Part shown: positions 16,926-26,785 of the stretch, piece after piece
Position numbering within the stretch: position 1 is the first letter of the stretch
How the letters are laid out: each line of letters opens with the position of its first letter
Assembly: GCA_016714985.1 (NCBI GenBank)
Contig: JADKBS010000012.1
Location: forward strand, 1 to 64,000
Length of the DNA stretch: 64,000 nt
Source: Saprospiraceae bacterium
GTDB lineage: Bacteria; Bacteroidota; Bacteroidia; Chitinophagales; Saprospiraceae
Direction of reading: 5' to 3'
Made by a program: the position numbers and the translations under genes
The notes under the pieces: model-generated
Seen by the model: the letters and a program-made list of their open reading frames with translations, nothing else
Databases searched by the model: none
Told to the model about the DNA's origin: nothing

Positions 16926-19900
16926 TTACAGACCTGTTGGGTCAAATTGGCGGGTTACGCCAAACCATTTCAAAGTACGTTCGCCAAGCGTGCCAGCGTC
17001 AACATGCACGAGGTAAACACCTGCCGAAATAGGGATGCCCTTGCTGTTCTTCAAGTCCCATTCGATATCCGGTATGATTTGGGTGCTCTCCAAACCACTG
17101 CCGTTGGGCTGTCCTGGCAATTCGTCACGGTCATACTGACGGATGAACTTCCCATCCAAGGTATAAATCGTGACCTTGCACTTAGCGGGCAGGTTCGTAA
17201 TTTTGACAGTATTGGCCAGGCGGTTGTCTTCGTAGTCAGAGAAGGCATAGTACGGGTTTGGCACCATGTTGATCATGTCAAGTGCCTCATTGATACCCAC
17301 TTTGTCCAACTGGGAAGCCTGCTTGCCAGTAACGTTGAAACGATAGGTCGGGTAACCATTGAATTCATTGGTGCCAACTGATACCTCATAAGGATTGTCC
17401 ACCCGCAGCTTGATGGTGACTTCATTGGGAATCAGACCATCAGCATAAGATTTCAAGGTCTGGCCCGGAGCAAGCATCGGCATGCCAGCCCAAGTGATGC
17501 GCTTGAGGGCGTTCACCTTTTTGAGGTCGCTCTCGTCTGGGTGTAGCCTGGAGGCCAAGTACTTGCACTGGCCATCCTCTGGGTCGTTGTAGTCTTCGTT
17601 GGTGACATAGACCGTGTGCTGACCACCCGCATAGAAAACCATTGGGGAGTTGAACAGGTCGAAGTTAGAGCCGGGGTTACCCGGGAAGAACAACTGTGAA
17701 GATGGGTTGAACATCATATCGGCGCCATTGGGGCCTGCACCGTTGTCGTAGTAGTTCAAGAAGCCCGTTTCAGCAGAGTAGGCCGAGTTTTCGCCAAAGA
17801 AGATGTTGAGGCGCTTGCCCGTCTCTACGTCAACGGCATAGCCCGGGAACCAACCAAAGCCGATGTCGTTGCCATCTGGGTCGGGCAGGCCATCGCCGTT
17901 GGCATCATCCTTCCCAACGGAAGGTGATTTCCGAAGGTCGAAGCTGAGGATTGGGTCGGCTGTGGTTGCACCAGCTGCGAGGAGCGGTGAGCCATCTTCC
18001 CGCTGGCCAAAGCTGGCATAGTCAGGGTTGAACATTTCAACGATGATACAACGGCTCCATTTGCTCTTGTCGCTGGTGAAAACGATGTCCACATTGTTCA
18101 GTTGCTGAAGTGCGTCCTCCTTCAAAACCAATGAGTTCTGTGCGCTCCTCCAGGCTGGCGTAAGGTAGAACGGATAGGGGTCTTGACCGTCTAACCTTGG
18201 CCTGTACTGTAACAACTGATAGGGTGCAAAACTGCCATCGCCCATTGACCCCAAGGTTACTTCGTGGTTGCATGTCCAGCTTGTCTCATTTCTGATATAA
18301 TCAAATGCAGAGTTGAAGACGGTTGGGAAATTGTCAACAGGAACCACGAAATCATCGGGCAGAAATCCAAACCATTGTGGAAGATTTAGGTCAGCGTATT
18401 CAATTGCTGCACCCAAAGCACCATCACGTTCGTCGAAGCAGGTGCCTGCATCGGTTGTTTGACCAATGGTTACGGTAAACCCGTATTGGCCAAAAATCTG
18501 CTCGTTCAGGATGTCCAACGATTTTTCGGAAATCACTTCCTCACCAGTGGTGGTGTTCGTCAGTTTCCAGAAAACTTCATTGTCCAATTTGTCATTGGAA
18601 AGGTTCTCGTCGAAGAAAGTCACTTCGTATTCGCCATCCACAACATCCAAGGGGTTGAAGATGCTGACGCCAATCGGGCCACGTCCTTCTTTGTAAACGA
18701 TGGTTCCGTCAAAGCTGCCATCCAAAATCTTGGCCTTGGTCTCGTCGCTCATGTCCAAGAAGTTGCTGCCTGCACCTTCGCCATCAATCCTTGTGATGAC
18801 AGAGCCATCGCCATAGTTGGCATTCAGCTTCCTGTCAAGGATGGGGCGTGGGATGACCGTGTATGGGAGACCATCAGCGTTGGGGCCGATATTATTTCGA
18901 CCGGTCAAGAAGGTTCTTGGTTGACCAACATTGGTGGTTGGGTCGTATTGTGCCCAGTTGTTGGTGGCATAAGCCAATGCGGTGAAATAATACTTGCGGT
19001 GGTTGAGCAAGCGACGGTCGCCAGTGGCGAACTGGTCTTCTTGGATACTGAATGTATGGCGGATACCATTGTCCAGTGCCTCGATTTTCACCTCTGGGTA
19101 ATAGACGAACTCAGGTTGGGTCTGGTCAAACTCCCTGGAAGGGTTTGCGATGGCAACCCAGTTGTAAAGTGTCCTGATGCCATTCTTAACGTCCACCCAA
19201 TAGATGAGCTTTGCTTTGGTCGGATCGTCGAAATCAACAGACCCAATATTTGGGCTGGCTACTTGGTAGAGCAGGTAGCCCTCGAAGTTGTAGGTAGAGT
19301 CAGTACCTGGGGCAGCGCCAAGGGTTGGCTCTGAGTAACCTTCCTGGAAGTTGTTGCTTGCAGGCTCGGGTTGGTTGGTCAAAACGGCGATCACCTCCCT
19401 GTCCAAGGCAATCCAGTCAACGTCTGGTGCATCTGGGCCATCAATGATATCGAAGCAGCTATCGAACAGGTCCTGTGCGAGGTCGTCAGCAAACTGGAGT
19501 TTGGTGATATCTGGGCAAGGATAGTCGAGGTTTGGCACCCATACTGCACCAATGATAAGTTCGTTCCTTGCACCAGGCTGGAGCACAAAAGGGCCTGAAG
19601 CCTGTACCGTACGACGGTCGTAATTGGGCAGACCTTGTGGGAACTCAGGACCTGGGTTGCACATGGACCAACCGTTTGCGTCATCAGGGTCATTGGTAAA
19701 GGCATAATCAATCAAATTGGTGCTGACAGCGTCGTAACCATCGCCACCAAAAGAGAATGGGGTGCCATCGCGCCAGCTGCCTGACAAGTAACGATAGAAT
19801 TCTGTGTCCGTATTTGGGTCTGTCGTGCCAGCAGGTGGACCGTTAAACCCAGCATTGTTGAAATAGGTGAAGGACGACATGCCAATTTGATTACCGTCCT

Positions 19901-21017
19901 CATCGAGTGGGCCACGGAAATAGTCAATGCCAATGATGGGAATTTCCGTACCATAAGTAGGCACACCTGCGCAAGTGATGCCAGGCTGGCCATCTTCTGC
20001 GTCAATATTGTAGGTGTAGGCCAAACTACGGTCAATATCGCAACCGACGTAGTCGTCAAGGTAGCAGCCGAGGTCGGCGTCCACCCAGACTGCAAAAAAG
20101 GTGCTATCGATCTCCTCCTTTGCACGGTTGATGAGCTTGTACCGCTGGAAAGTCATGTCATTGATTTGGTCGTTGGTTGCATAACTAAACGCCTGAACCT
20201 GCACTTCCATGCGGATAGCGGTAGCCTGCGTCTCGCCGTGTACAGCTCCACCACCTTCATCGTTGTAAATCCAGAAAATCATTTCATCGGGGTACTGTGG
20301 TTTTTTTTCCTCACAACCACGTATCTCGATGTATGGGAAGTCCCCGTCCAATGGGTTATAGACAAGGTCATCATTTTGGTCAAAAAAACCAGCGAGACCC
20401 TGTGTCGTGTTTGGGAGCTGGAAGTTGTTCTCGCCGAAGAAGAACTCGTTGCCCTTCCCTGGCCAGCCTTTTACGCCAGCCGGAATCATATCCTCGGTGT
20501 AAGGTGTGCCACCTGATTGCGCCTCTGTCCACAAGCTGAGGTGTTGCTTGATTTCGGCACCCGATACTTCAAAAAACCTGTCCCAATTGTCGCAAATGGC
20601 TTTGTCAGTGGTGCCATCTTCAGGGCTGAGCGGGCCTGGCCAAAAGTCGCTGTTGCCGCCGCTGTTGCCATACAACTGGCAAGCTGCTTTCAGGTTGCCG
20701 CCTGCATCGAAGCCGCCGAGCCAAACTGCACCGGCAAAGATGGAGGATACTTCTACCTGCCCGATGGGAACCTTGGGCACTACGTATTTACCGTCAGAGC
20801 GGTCCCACCAAACGTCGCCGCCTGTAGTCAGACGGGCACGGACGTTGTTCACGTCCTGGTCAACCTGGGCTTTGGCCGTTACGCAGGCCTCCCTAAAGCT
20901 GACCGTATTCTTGCTGGGCTTCTTGCTTTGCCGACTTGGGTCGTAATAGGCACTTGCCGACGATGCAAAGACCAAAAAAGCCACAGCAGTTGCTAAAATT
21001 GTTTTTAAACTACGCAT
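16926..21017 (-). CDS. Giant T9SS-secreted protein, paralogue 2 (1363 aa)
   Basis: A 1363-residue secreted protein paralogous to the one at 13057. It has a signal peptide, a shared N-terminal region (VDQDVNNVRARLTTGGDVWW, AGAVWLGGFDAGGN, GGNSDFWPGPL), repeated DNDEGGGA-type Asp/Gly segments, and a C-terminal T9SS type A domain (MVPNPYYAFSDYEDNRLA, VTIYTLDGKFIRQYDRDE, ISAGVYLVHVDAG). Relative to the paralogue it carries roughly 500 extra residues between the shared core and the sorting domain. It lies 158 bp downstream of the TonB-dependent receptor and upstream of the PorV/PorQ-like gene, in one reverse-strand block. The function is unknown; a surface lipoprotein-like or matrix role is possible. 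Confidence 0.86.
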   Translation of the reverse strand: MRSLKTILATAVAFLVFASSASAYYDPSRQSKKPSKNTVSFREACVTAKAQVDQDVNNVRARLTTGGDVWWDRSDGKYVVPKVPIGQVEVSSIFAGAVWLGGFDAGGNLKAACQLYGNSGGNSDFWPGPLSPEDGTTDKAICDNWDRFFEVSGAEIKQHLSLWTEAQSGGTPYTEDMIPAGVKGWPGKGNEFFFGENNFQLPNTTQGLAGFFDQNDDLVYNPLDGDFPYIEIRGCEEKKPQYPDEMIFWIYNDEGGGAVHGETQATAIRMEVQVQAFSYATNDQINDMTFQRYKLINRAKEEIDSTFFAVWVDADLGCYLDDYVGCDIDRSLAYTYNIDAEDGQPGITCAGVPTYGTEIPIIGIDYFRGPLDEDGNQIGMSSFTYFNNAGFNGPPAGTTDPNTDTEFYRYLSGSWRDGTPFSFGGDGYDAVSTNLIDYAFTNDPDDANGWSMCNPGPEFPQGLPNYDRRTVQASGPFVLQPGARNELIIGAVWVPNLDYPCPDITKLQFADDLAQDLFDSCFDIIDGPDAPDVDWIALDREVIAVLTNQPEPASNNFQEGYSEPTLGAAPGTDSTYNFEGYLLYQVASPNIGSVDFDDPTKAKLIYWVDVKNGIRTLYNWVAIANPSREFDQTQPEFVYYPEVKIEALDNGIRHTFSIQEDQFATGDRRLLNHRKYYFTALAYATNNWAQYDPTTNVGQPRTFLTGRNNIGPNADGLPYTVIPRPILDRKLNANYGDGSVITRIDGEGAGSNFLDMSDETKAKILDGSFDGTIVYKEGRGPIGVSIFNPLDVVDGEYEVTFFDENLSNDKLDNEVFWKLTNTTTGEEVISEKSLDILNEQIFGQYGFTVTIGQTTDAGTCFDERDGALGAAIEYADLNLPQWFGFLPDDFVVPVDNFPTVFNSAFDYIRNETSWTCNHEVTLGSMGDGSFAPYQLLQYRPRLDGQDPYPFYLTPAWRSAQNSLVLKEDALQQLNNVDIVFTSDKSKWSRCIIVEMFNPDYASFGQREDGSPLLAAGATTADPILSFDLRKSPSVGKDDANGDGLPDPDGNDIGFGWFPGYAVDVETGKRLNIFFGENSAYSAETGFLNYYDNGAGPNGADMMFNPSSQLFFPGNPGSNFDLFNSPMVFYAGGQHTVYVTNEDYNDPEDGQCKYLASRLHPDESDLKKVNALKRITWAGMPMLAPGQTLKSYADGLIPNEVTIKLRVDNPYEVSVGTNEFNGYPTYRFNVTGKQASQLDKVGINEALDMINMVPNPYYAFSDYEDNRLANTVKITNLPAKCKVTIYTLDGKFIRQYDRDELPGQPNGSGLESTQIIPDIEWDLKNSKGIPISAGVYLVHVDAGTLGERTLKWFGVTRQFDPTGL

Positions 21018-21147
21018 GGTTCAAAATTTTGGTTTAGTTGTTTAAAGTTGCTAGGCATCCAAACTTGAATTTATCAAATCCAACACCAAGCAGCATTAAC
21101 AACAATTACGAATCATGTTCTTACTCAGGTAATAAACCTCGGAGCGA

Positions 21148-21167
21148 AGCCGGTTACCTGACCGGCT
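21148..21167. promoter_or_regulatory. Intercistronic hairpin between TonB receptor and giant T9SS gene
   Basis: AGCCGGT (21148-21154) and ACCGGCT (21161-21167) form a perfect 7-bp stem with a six-base loop, just past the receptor stop. No T tract follows. It may reduce read-through or protect the receptor mRNA 3' end. Confidence 0.5.
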
Positions 21168-21175
21168 GTCAATCA

Positions 21176-24100
21176 TTAAAAATTGAAGATAACCCCAAGG
21201 TACGTCCTGCGAGGGAGGCTGAAGTTATCTGGGTTCAACATTCTCCACTGGTAAGAAGCAAGAAAAGCTTCAGCGCTTTGGCCCGGGCCGGTTGCGTTGG
21301 CAAGGAATAACCTGCCACGGTCAGAGTTCAAGAAGCCGTCATCGTCTGCTTCGCCAGAGAATTTGTAAACACTCTGAATATTGCGCTTGTCCAATAAGTT
21401 GGATACACGAATATATACGTTCATGCCAATGCCTTGCTTAGCGCCTTCTTTCTGGAAGTTGAACTGCTTGTCAACTTGCAAATTGACCAAGGTGTTCCAA
21501 GGCAACCTTGCACCGTTGATGGCTCCCCTGATGCCAGAATCGCCGAATGCTTCGGGCTGCAGTGCCGCAGTGTAGGGGCGGCCTGACACCGCAATGGCTG
21601 CGATGTTCACACCCGTATTGGCAAAAATGTCGATGTTGCCAATGGTTGGGCCATTGTAGGCAGTACCTGAGCTGTAACGATAGTCCATGATGGCACTGAT
21701 ACGGTGGCGCTCATCGTAGTTCATGGGGAACAAGCTGCGTTGGATACCCCTCGAACCCAAACCCCTTGAAGATTCAGAGTCGGAACCTGTGCCATCTGCA
21801 AATTGCATGGTATAGGACAAGTTCATCTGGATATTGCCGGTGCGGCGCAGGTCGTAAGTAATGGAGAAGGCCTTTACCGTTGCAAAGTCAAGGTTTGCAA
21901 AAGTTTCATAGCTGTTGACCGGGGCAGGCACGTTCAGGTAGAAACGGCTCTGGATCATGTCACGAAGCTCTTTGTAGTAAGCCGAAAGTTTCAGTGCAGA
22001 GTTGGCACCTACCCTTTGTTGGAAGCCGACTTCATAAGTAACGGTGCGCTCTGGCCTCAGGTTGGAGTTGTTCCTCAGCCTGCTTCCATTCTGCTCCCAA
22101 TAGAAATAGGTGCGGGGGCTGACCAAGGTGTTGCCCGGAGGGCGCTGAACCAACACGTCGTAGTTGGCGAAGAAGTTGGCCTCGTCAGAAATCGGGAACG
22201 AGAACGCCAAGCGGGGCATCCAGTTGATTTGCGGCTTGTAATCCTCAAAAGAGATGTCTGGATCAAAGTCACGGCTGGTGATGTCACGCTTACCTTTGTC
22301 TGCTTCAGCATACTTGGGATAGACAATCGTTCCACCAAAGATTTCGGTTCCGTCGTTGGCAGGAGCGCCGTTGGCAAAATACCATGTATCGTTGTTGCGG
22401 TATGCCTTGAGTGAATTGCCACCATCGCTGGTCACATATACCTTGTAATCGTCGCCAATATTACCTGGGCGTTCTGCTGCAGGGTTGGCAGCATGGAAAT
22501 CGCTGGCGGTCATTACATCATAAAGTGAATAAGGGTCTTTGAGCACCTTGGTATTGGCATCATACCTTTCTACCCGAAGACCTACCCGGAAGAACACTTC
22601 CCTGAACTTAAACTTATCCTGAATGAAGGCAGCTTGGTAGTTCGGCTCGAACGCCGCAATAGGGAATGTCCGGATTTCCCGTCCGTTCACATTTTCGGTA
22701 GCTGTGAAGAAGTCTTCAAAAGTCACCCCGTCAAGCTCGTTGCCAAGGTAGTCGTAGCCCCAATAGTTGAGGAGGTTGTCGTCGTTCAACTCACGGGCCG
22801 AGAACATGTCGAGGCTGAGTTGGCTAGGGTCAAGACCGTCAACGTTCACGTACTGGTTGAGCGGAATGCCCAAGCTCTCACGTACCCGCCTAAAGAACAG
22901 GTTGTCGTTGCTGCCAGAAGTGGTGGCGGGGGCGTAGATTGGAATTTGAATAGTATCCACGATGGTACCTATAATCGTCGAAGTAGATCGAATTCCATCA
23001 ACGTATTCAAGAACCTGCGTGGAGTCTAACCCTTGACCCTCGATATGCTCATTGGCGTGCAGCCTTGCTGTTGTCCATAGTGCAAATGGGTTAATGTCAT
23101 AGCCACGCTGGCGAGTCTGCTCGTACATGATACCAAACTGGATATTGTGGCGGTTGCTGCCAGAGCCACCAGGTACCAACTCGAAGGAGGTATTGGCGTT
23201 GAAAGTATAAAGGTCGTTGTCGCGCTTGCGGTTCAGGTTATATACCCGTCCGATATTGTTGTGGTGGTTGGACCAAACACTGGTAAGTACATCAGGGACA
23301 AAGCCATTCCTCACGTTGAAGTCAGCAAAATCATTATAGTCCTGACCATCGAAGGGGATATAAGCTGCCAGTACCGGGTTGATTTCTTTGTTGGAAGTAT
23401 AATCAACCAGTGTTCTTGAATAGTCCACCTGGCCATCGTAAACGATAACCGTGTCGGGGCGGCTAAGGTCAACGATTGGAGCAATCGTTGGCTGCCATTC
23501 CAAGTTATAGTTGCCGATGTAGCCGTAGTTGAAGAGGTTGTCGCCGTGGCGAGGGTCGGCTTGCGTAATCTTCGATTTTTCATAGCCGAACTGCAGCACG
23601 TAAACGGCATTCTGGATAACGGAGCCTTTTCCTTCTTCCTTTCCGGCAGCAGAATTGGCGCCACCTAGCCTGTGGCGGAAACGGAAGTTGCCACGGATGC
23701 GCTCGTCGTTGCGGGTCGGGTTGTTGTGGGAGTTGAATACCCGGCCTTCCCGGTTATCGCCCGGTGTGAACTTGTCGTCAATATTGTAATAAGTACCAGA
23801 CAGCGTCACGTCAATGTTCTTGCCGAGGTTGGCGTCTATTTTACCATTGAGGTCAATCGTGGTGCGCTCTTCGTTCGGCCTGTACTTCAGCTTGTCAACG
23901 CCAGTGTTGTCAACATACTGTGCCTCTGGGAACACGGTGTTGTTGAAAATCCTGATGGGGTTGGCTTCCAATTGCTGGCGTACATCATCCTTGATGGCAT
24001 AAACCGGGATTGCAGGAGGGTCGTCGTCCTTGTTGAACTGGTACTGGCCGTTGATGCGGTAGCCAAGTATCGTCCTGCCGCCTTTTTTGAGGATGGGGCC

Positions 24101-24859
24101 GCTTAGCTGAAGGCTTGCGAGGTCTTGGAAGTACGGGTCGGTGAGGCGGGATGACTCCAACTCGATGCCGCCACTGAACGCCTCGGAAGGGCCTTTGGTC
24201 GTGATGGAGATGATACCGCCCGTTACGTCGCCATATCGAGCCTCCACACCACCGGTGATAACGGAAAGCTCTTCGATGGCCTGTTTCGGAGGAAGGTTGC
24301 CACTTACCCGCACACCATCTATGAAATAGGCAGTGGCATCGGAGCGGGAACCGCGCACGTTGATGTCGGCGCCCTCGTCTGCAGATGCTACACCTGCCGT
24401 GAACGAGGCCAAGCCTTTCACGTCACGGGTTGGCAACTGCTTGATCTGTTCGGAAGTCAGGTTGCTTCCTTGCTGTGTGTTGTCTTGTTCAATGACAGGG
24501 CGCTCATACTTGACTTCCACTGTGACAAGTTCAATCCCAGGGGAGAGATTTTTGTCAAGTCTGTTCGCCCGGCCACTTGAAATGACCATCCCGGAAACCC
24601 GCTCTGGGTTGTACCCCGTTGTGGAGAATTCCACGTCGTAGGTGCCCGGGTCAATTTCTGTAATGCTGTAATAGCCGTCGAAGTCCGTCTCGGTTCCTGT
24701 CACCAAAACCCCATTTTGGTAAAGGGCCACGGTGGCAATCGCGATAGGCTCGCCGGTATCCGCATCTTTCACCGTTCCCTCTAACTTGGTGGAAGTCTGG
24801 GCAAATGCCACAAACCCAGCAAGCAGGAAAGTGATGGTGAGTAGTAAATAACGTGCCAT
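21176..24859 (-). CDS. TonB-dependent receptor with N-terminal carboxypeptidase-regulatory-like domain
   Basis: An outer-membrane gated barrel of about 1227 residues that imports a substrate or anchors a surface protein using TonB energy. Seen: signal peptide MARYLLLTITFLLAGF; CarbopepD-type domain (TSTKLEGTVKDADTGEPIAI to YNPERVSGMV); plug domain with LPTRDVKGLASFTAGVAS, DINVRGSRSDATAYFIDGVR and GGVEARYGDVTGGIISITTKG; then a long barrel ending in RTYLGVIFNF with the terminal Phe typical of barrels. ATG 24859 is preferred; 24865 is also possible. It is first in the reverse-strand block and has a good promoter. No SusD-like partner is present, so this is not a classical Sus pair. Confidence 0.92.
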   Translation of the reverse strand: MARYLLLTITFLLAGFVAFAQTSTKLEGTVKDADTGEPIAIATVALYQNGVLVTGTETDFDGYYSITEIDPGTYDVEFSTTGYNPERVSGMVISSGRANRLDKNLSPGIELVTVEVKYERPVIEQDNTQQGSNLTSEQIKQLPTRDVKGLASFTAGVASADEGADINVRGSRSDATAYFIDGVRVSGNLPPKQAIEELSVITGGVEARYGDVTGGIISITTKGPSEAFSGGIELESSRLTDPYFQDLASLQLSGPILKKGGRTILGYRINGQYQFNKDDDPPAIPVYAIKDDVRQQLEANPIRIFNNTVFPEAQYVDNTGVDKLKYRPNEERTTIDLNGKIDANLGKNIDVTLSGTYYNIDDKFTPGDNREGRVFNSHNNPTRNDERIRGNFRFRHRLGGANSAAGKEEGKGSVIQNAVYVLQFGYEKSKITQADPRHGDNLFNYGYIGNYNLEWQPTIAPIVDLSRPDTVIVYDGQVDYSRTLVDYTSNKEINPVLAAYIPFDGQDYNDFADFNVRNGFVPDVLTSVWSNHHNNIGRVYNLNRKRDNDLYTFNANTSFELVPGGSGSNRHNIQFGIMYEQTRQRGYDINPFALWTTARLHANEHIEGQGLDSTQVLEYVDGIRSTSTIIGTIVDTIQIPIYAPATTSGSNDNLFFRRVRESLGIPLNQYVNVDGLDPSQLSLDMFSARELNDDNLLNYWGYDYLGNELDGVTFEDFFTATENVNGREIRTFPIAAFEPNYQAAFIQDKFKFREVFFRVGLRVERYDANTKVLKDPYSLYDVMTASDFHAANPAAERPGNIGDDYKVYVTSDGGNSLKAYRNNDTWYFANGAPANDGTEIFGGTIVYPKYAEADKGKRDITSRDFDPDISFEDYKPQINWMPRLAFSFPISDEANFFANYDVLVQRPPGNTLVSPRTYFYWEQNGSRLRNNSNLRPERTVTYEVGFQQRVGANSALKLSAYYKELRDMIQSRFYLNVPAPVNSYETFANLDFATVKAFSITYDLRRTGNIQMNLSYTMQFADGTGSDSESSRGLGSRGIQRSLFPMNYDERHRISAIMDYRYSSGTAYNGPTIGNIDIFANTGVNIAAIAVSGRPYTAALQPEAFGDSGIRGAINGARLPWNTLVNLQVDKQFNFQKEGAKQGIGMNVYIRVSNLLDKRNIQSVYKFSGEADDDGFLNSDRGRLFLANATGPGQSAEAFLASYQWRMLNPDNFSLPRRTYLGVIFNF

Positions 24860-24919
24860 AAACATGAGTTTTATTTATAATGAAATGAAAAACAAAAATC
24901 CTTTTTTCAAGAAAGTGCG

Positions 24920-24950
24920 CAAACTTAGTGAAAGAAACTTACGCTACAAA
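24920..24950 (-). promoter_or_regulatory. Promoter of the TonB-receptor block
   Basis: On the reverse strand TTTG (24947-24950) is followed after 19 bp by TAAGTTTG (24920-24927). This matches the Bacteroidota -33/-7 pattern TTTG-N19-TAnnTTTG in both boxes and spacing, about 60 bp before the receptor start. Confidence 0.65.
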
Positions 24951-25307
24951 ATCAACCCTCGCAGACTTGTGCCAAGCGCAATTCATGGGCAATTTTGACA
25001 GCTAACTTCTTTCGCTTTAAGAATACACCCTCATGTGATACAAAAGTAGTTGGCTGGGTTAAGTTGCACATACCATTTTATGCTTAAAGTCAGGTTTCAG
25101 GTTGGTGGTAATGGATGCAAATTCCTGCATTACTTGTTTGTTTTAAAGGCTATTGGCTTGGTATTTTTGTAAAAATCAAGTTGTATAATCAGCTTTTTGT
25201 AGTTTAAATACATCTGTAAAACTGATAATTATCGTAGCTTTTCGGGTAGGTTGAACTGCGTAATTGCAGCCTGTACGACAAAATGGCTTTGCTGCTTGAA
25301 ACAAAAA

Positions 25308-25330
25308 AGCCGCTGCGGTTGGCAGCGGCT
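25308..25330 (-). terminator. Intrinsic terminator in the divergent spacer
   Basis: AGCCGCTGC (25308-25316) pairs with GCAGCGGCT (25322-25330). On the reverse strand it is followed by TTTTTT. No reverse-strand gene is visible upstream of it (25331-25680), so it may end an unannotated short transcript. Confidence 0.7.
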
Positions 25331-25504
25331 CAGAATCTGGACAGGATAAAAAAATAGAATTGTTGTTCTTCTAGAACCAAGGATTGAAGGATTGAGGGAT
25401 TAGGGTTCCTACGGGGATGACAAAAAAGGATCGAGGGGTTGAAGGAATGGGGGTCGGCTGGGTTGAAGGGTTAAGTTAGTCTTTCAGTTTGAAGGGAAAA
25501 ATAA

Positions 25505-25527
25505 CGTGGCACCCTTTTGGTGCCACG
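25505..25527. terminator. Second perfect hairpin in the spacer, possible reverse terminator
   Basis: CGTGGCACC (25505-25513) and GGTGCCACG (25519-25527) with a five-base loop. Reading the reverse strand it is followed by TTATTTTTCCC, a moderate T tract. Between the two hairpins (25378-25482) lies an array of 'ggattgaagg/gggttgaagg' words. Confidence 0.5.
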
Positions 25528-25612
25528 GTGCTTAAAACTAAATGGTAATACATGAAACTTAAATACAAGGCAAAGGTAGTGCCCCTGATAGCGGGCTTAC
25601 TACGCAGATTTT

Positions 25613-25653
25613 AACTAATACTGGTTCAATTTTAACCAAAAGGGTTAGTTTTG
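25613..25653 (+). promoter_or_regulatory. Promoter and dyad upstream of the AraC regulator
   Basis: TAGTTTTG (25646-25653) matches TAnnTTTG and lies 27 bp before the regulator start. It overlaps a dyad with outer arms AACTAA (25613-25618) and TTAGTT (25645-25650) and inner arms GGTT/AACC. The dyad is a plausible autoregulatory site. Confidence 0.5.
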
Positions 25654-25679
25654 CGAAACAACCAGTTAATTCTAAATCA

Positions 25680-26582
25680 ATGGAAGTCAAATTGCGCCGC
25701 GACAAGCCCATTTTTGAAAACATCCAACCTTCTTTTGGGAGTTCCTTCACGGTCAGGAAGTTCACAGAGGAGAATTGCTCCAGCCTGCCTTATTGGCATT
25801 GCCACCCAGAGTACGAAATCGTTTTCATCTCGAATGGGAAGGGCCACAGGCAGATTGCCGACCATATCAGCTATTACAGTGATGGCGACCTGATTTTCCT
25901 CGGGCCTAATATCCCGCACCTCGGTTTTGCCCAGGAGCTTTACGAAAAGCATGTGGAGGTCGTCGTTCAGATGCGGGGCGACTTTTTGGGAAAGGACTTC
26001 ATGGAGCGCCCCGAAATGGCAGCCGTGCAGCAACTTTTCGAGCGGGCGAAGTCTGGCGTTACGTTTCATGGCCACACCCGTTGGGAGGTCGGGCAGATCC
26101 TCCAGCAGATGGTGGAAATGGATAATTTTTTCCGGCTTGTTGACCTGTTGAAGGTGCTCCAAATCATGGCTACCTCCCAAGAGTTCCACTCCTTGAACAT
26201 CAACCACCTAAGTGCGGAAGTGAAACCGCAGGATCATTACCGCATGAAACAGGTTTTTGAGTTCGTGGAGGCCAATTTTAACCGCCAGTTTTCGCAAGAC
26301 GAAGTAGCCAACCATGTGAACATGACGACTCCCGCTTTTTGTCGATTCTTCAAAAAGCTGAACCACAAGGTGTTCACCGATTTTTTGAACGAGTACCGGG
26401 TTGCAAGGGCTTGCAACCTGCTTGCCGGAGATGCTTACAGTATTAGCAATGTCTGCTTCGAGAGCGGGTTCAACAACCTATCCAACTTCAACAAACAATT
26501 CAAGTTGGTGACTGGGCAGACGCCCTCCGAGTACCGCCGTAGTTTGCGGAATTTTGTGCTCTCGCCGATTATGGTAGAATAG
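25680..26582 (+). CDS. AraC family transcriptional regulator
   Basis: A 300-residue regulator. The N-terminal cupin-like sensor domain carries LPYWHCHPEYEIVFI and DLIFLGPNIPH, typical of ligand-sensing AraC proteins. The C-terminal domain (about residues 190-290) has two helix-turn-helix units, the second with AYSISNVCFESGFNNLSNFN and the family signature FKLVTGQTPSEYRRS. It probably responds to a small molecule (a sugar or aromatic compound, by family). It is transcribed divergently from the TonB-receptor block, from which an 820-bp spacer with two hairpins separates it, so it is a candidate regulator of that block. Confidence 0.88.
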   Translation: MEVKLRRDKPIFENIQPSFGSSFTVRKFTEENCSSLPYWHCHPEYEIVFISNGKGHRQIADHISYYSDGDLIFLGPNIPHLGFAQELYEKHVEVVVQMRGDFLGKDFMERPEMAAVQQLFERAKSGVTFHGHTRWEVGQILQQMVEMDNFFRLVDLLKVLQIMATSQEFHSLNINHLSAEVKPQDHYRMKQVFEFVEANFNRQFSQDEVANHVNMTTPAFCRFFKKLNHKVFTDFLNEYRVARACNLLAGDAYSISNVCFESGFNNLSNFNKQFKLVTGQTPSEYRRSLRNFVLSPIMVE

Positions 26583-26785
26583 GGGTTGAACATGAGTTTA
26601 AGCATCTTGTGAAAAAACAGGGCCTTCTTTTCCAACCTTTTCCAGGATTTGAGCGTCTTCTTGTTGTCTTGTCTTTGAAAAACACTGTTTGCTCGACTTG
26701 AATATGGGTTTTTATCCAAAAAAAGTCTTGCATTGATGTATTTGCTGAACAAAATGGCGTTATTTGCCATGTAAATTCGCTCCAA

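Noticed and set aside
21176..24859. SusC of a polysaccharide-utilisation locus
   Set aside because: No SusD-like lipoprotein or glycoside hydrolase is next to it, and the downstream genes are T9SS cargos.
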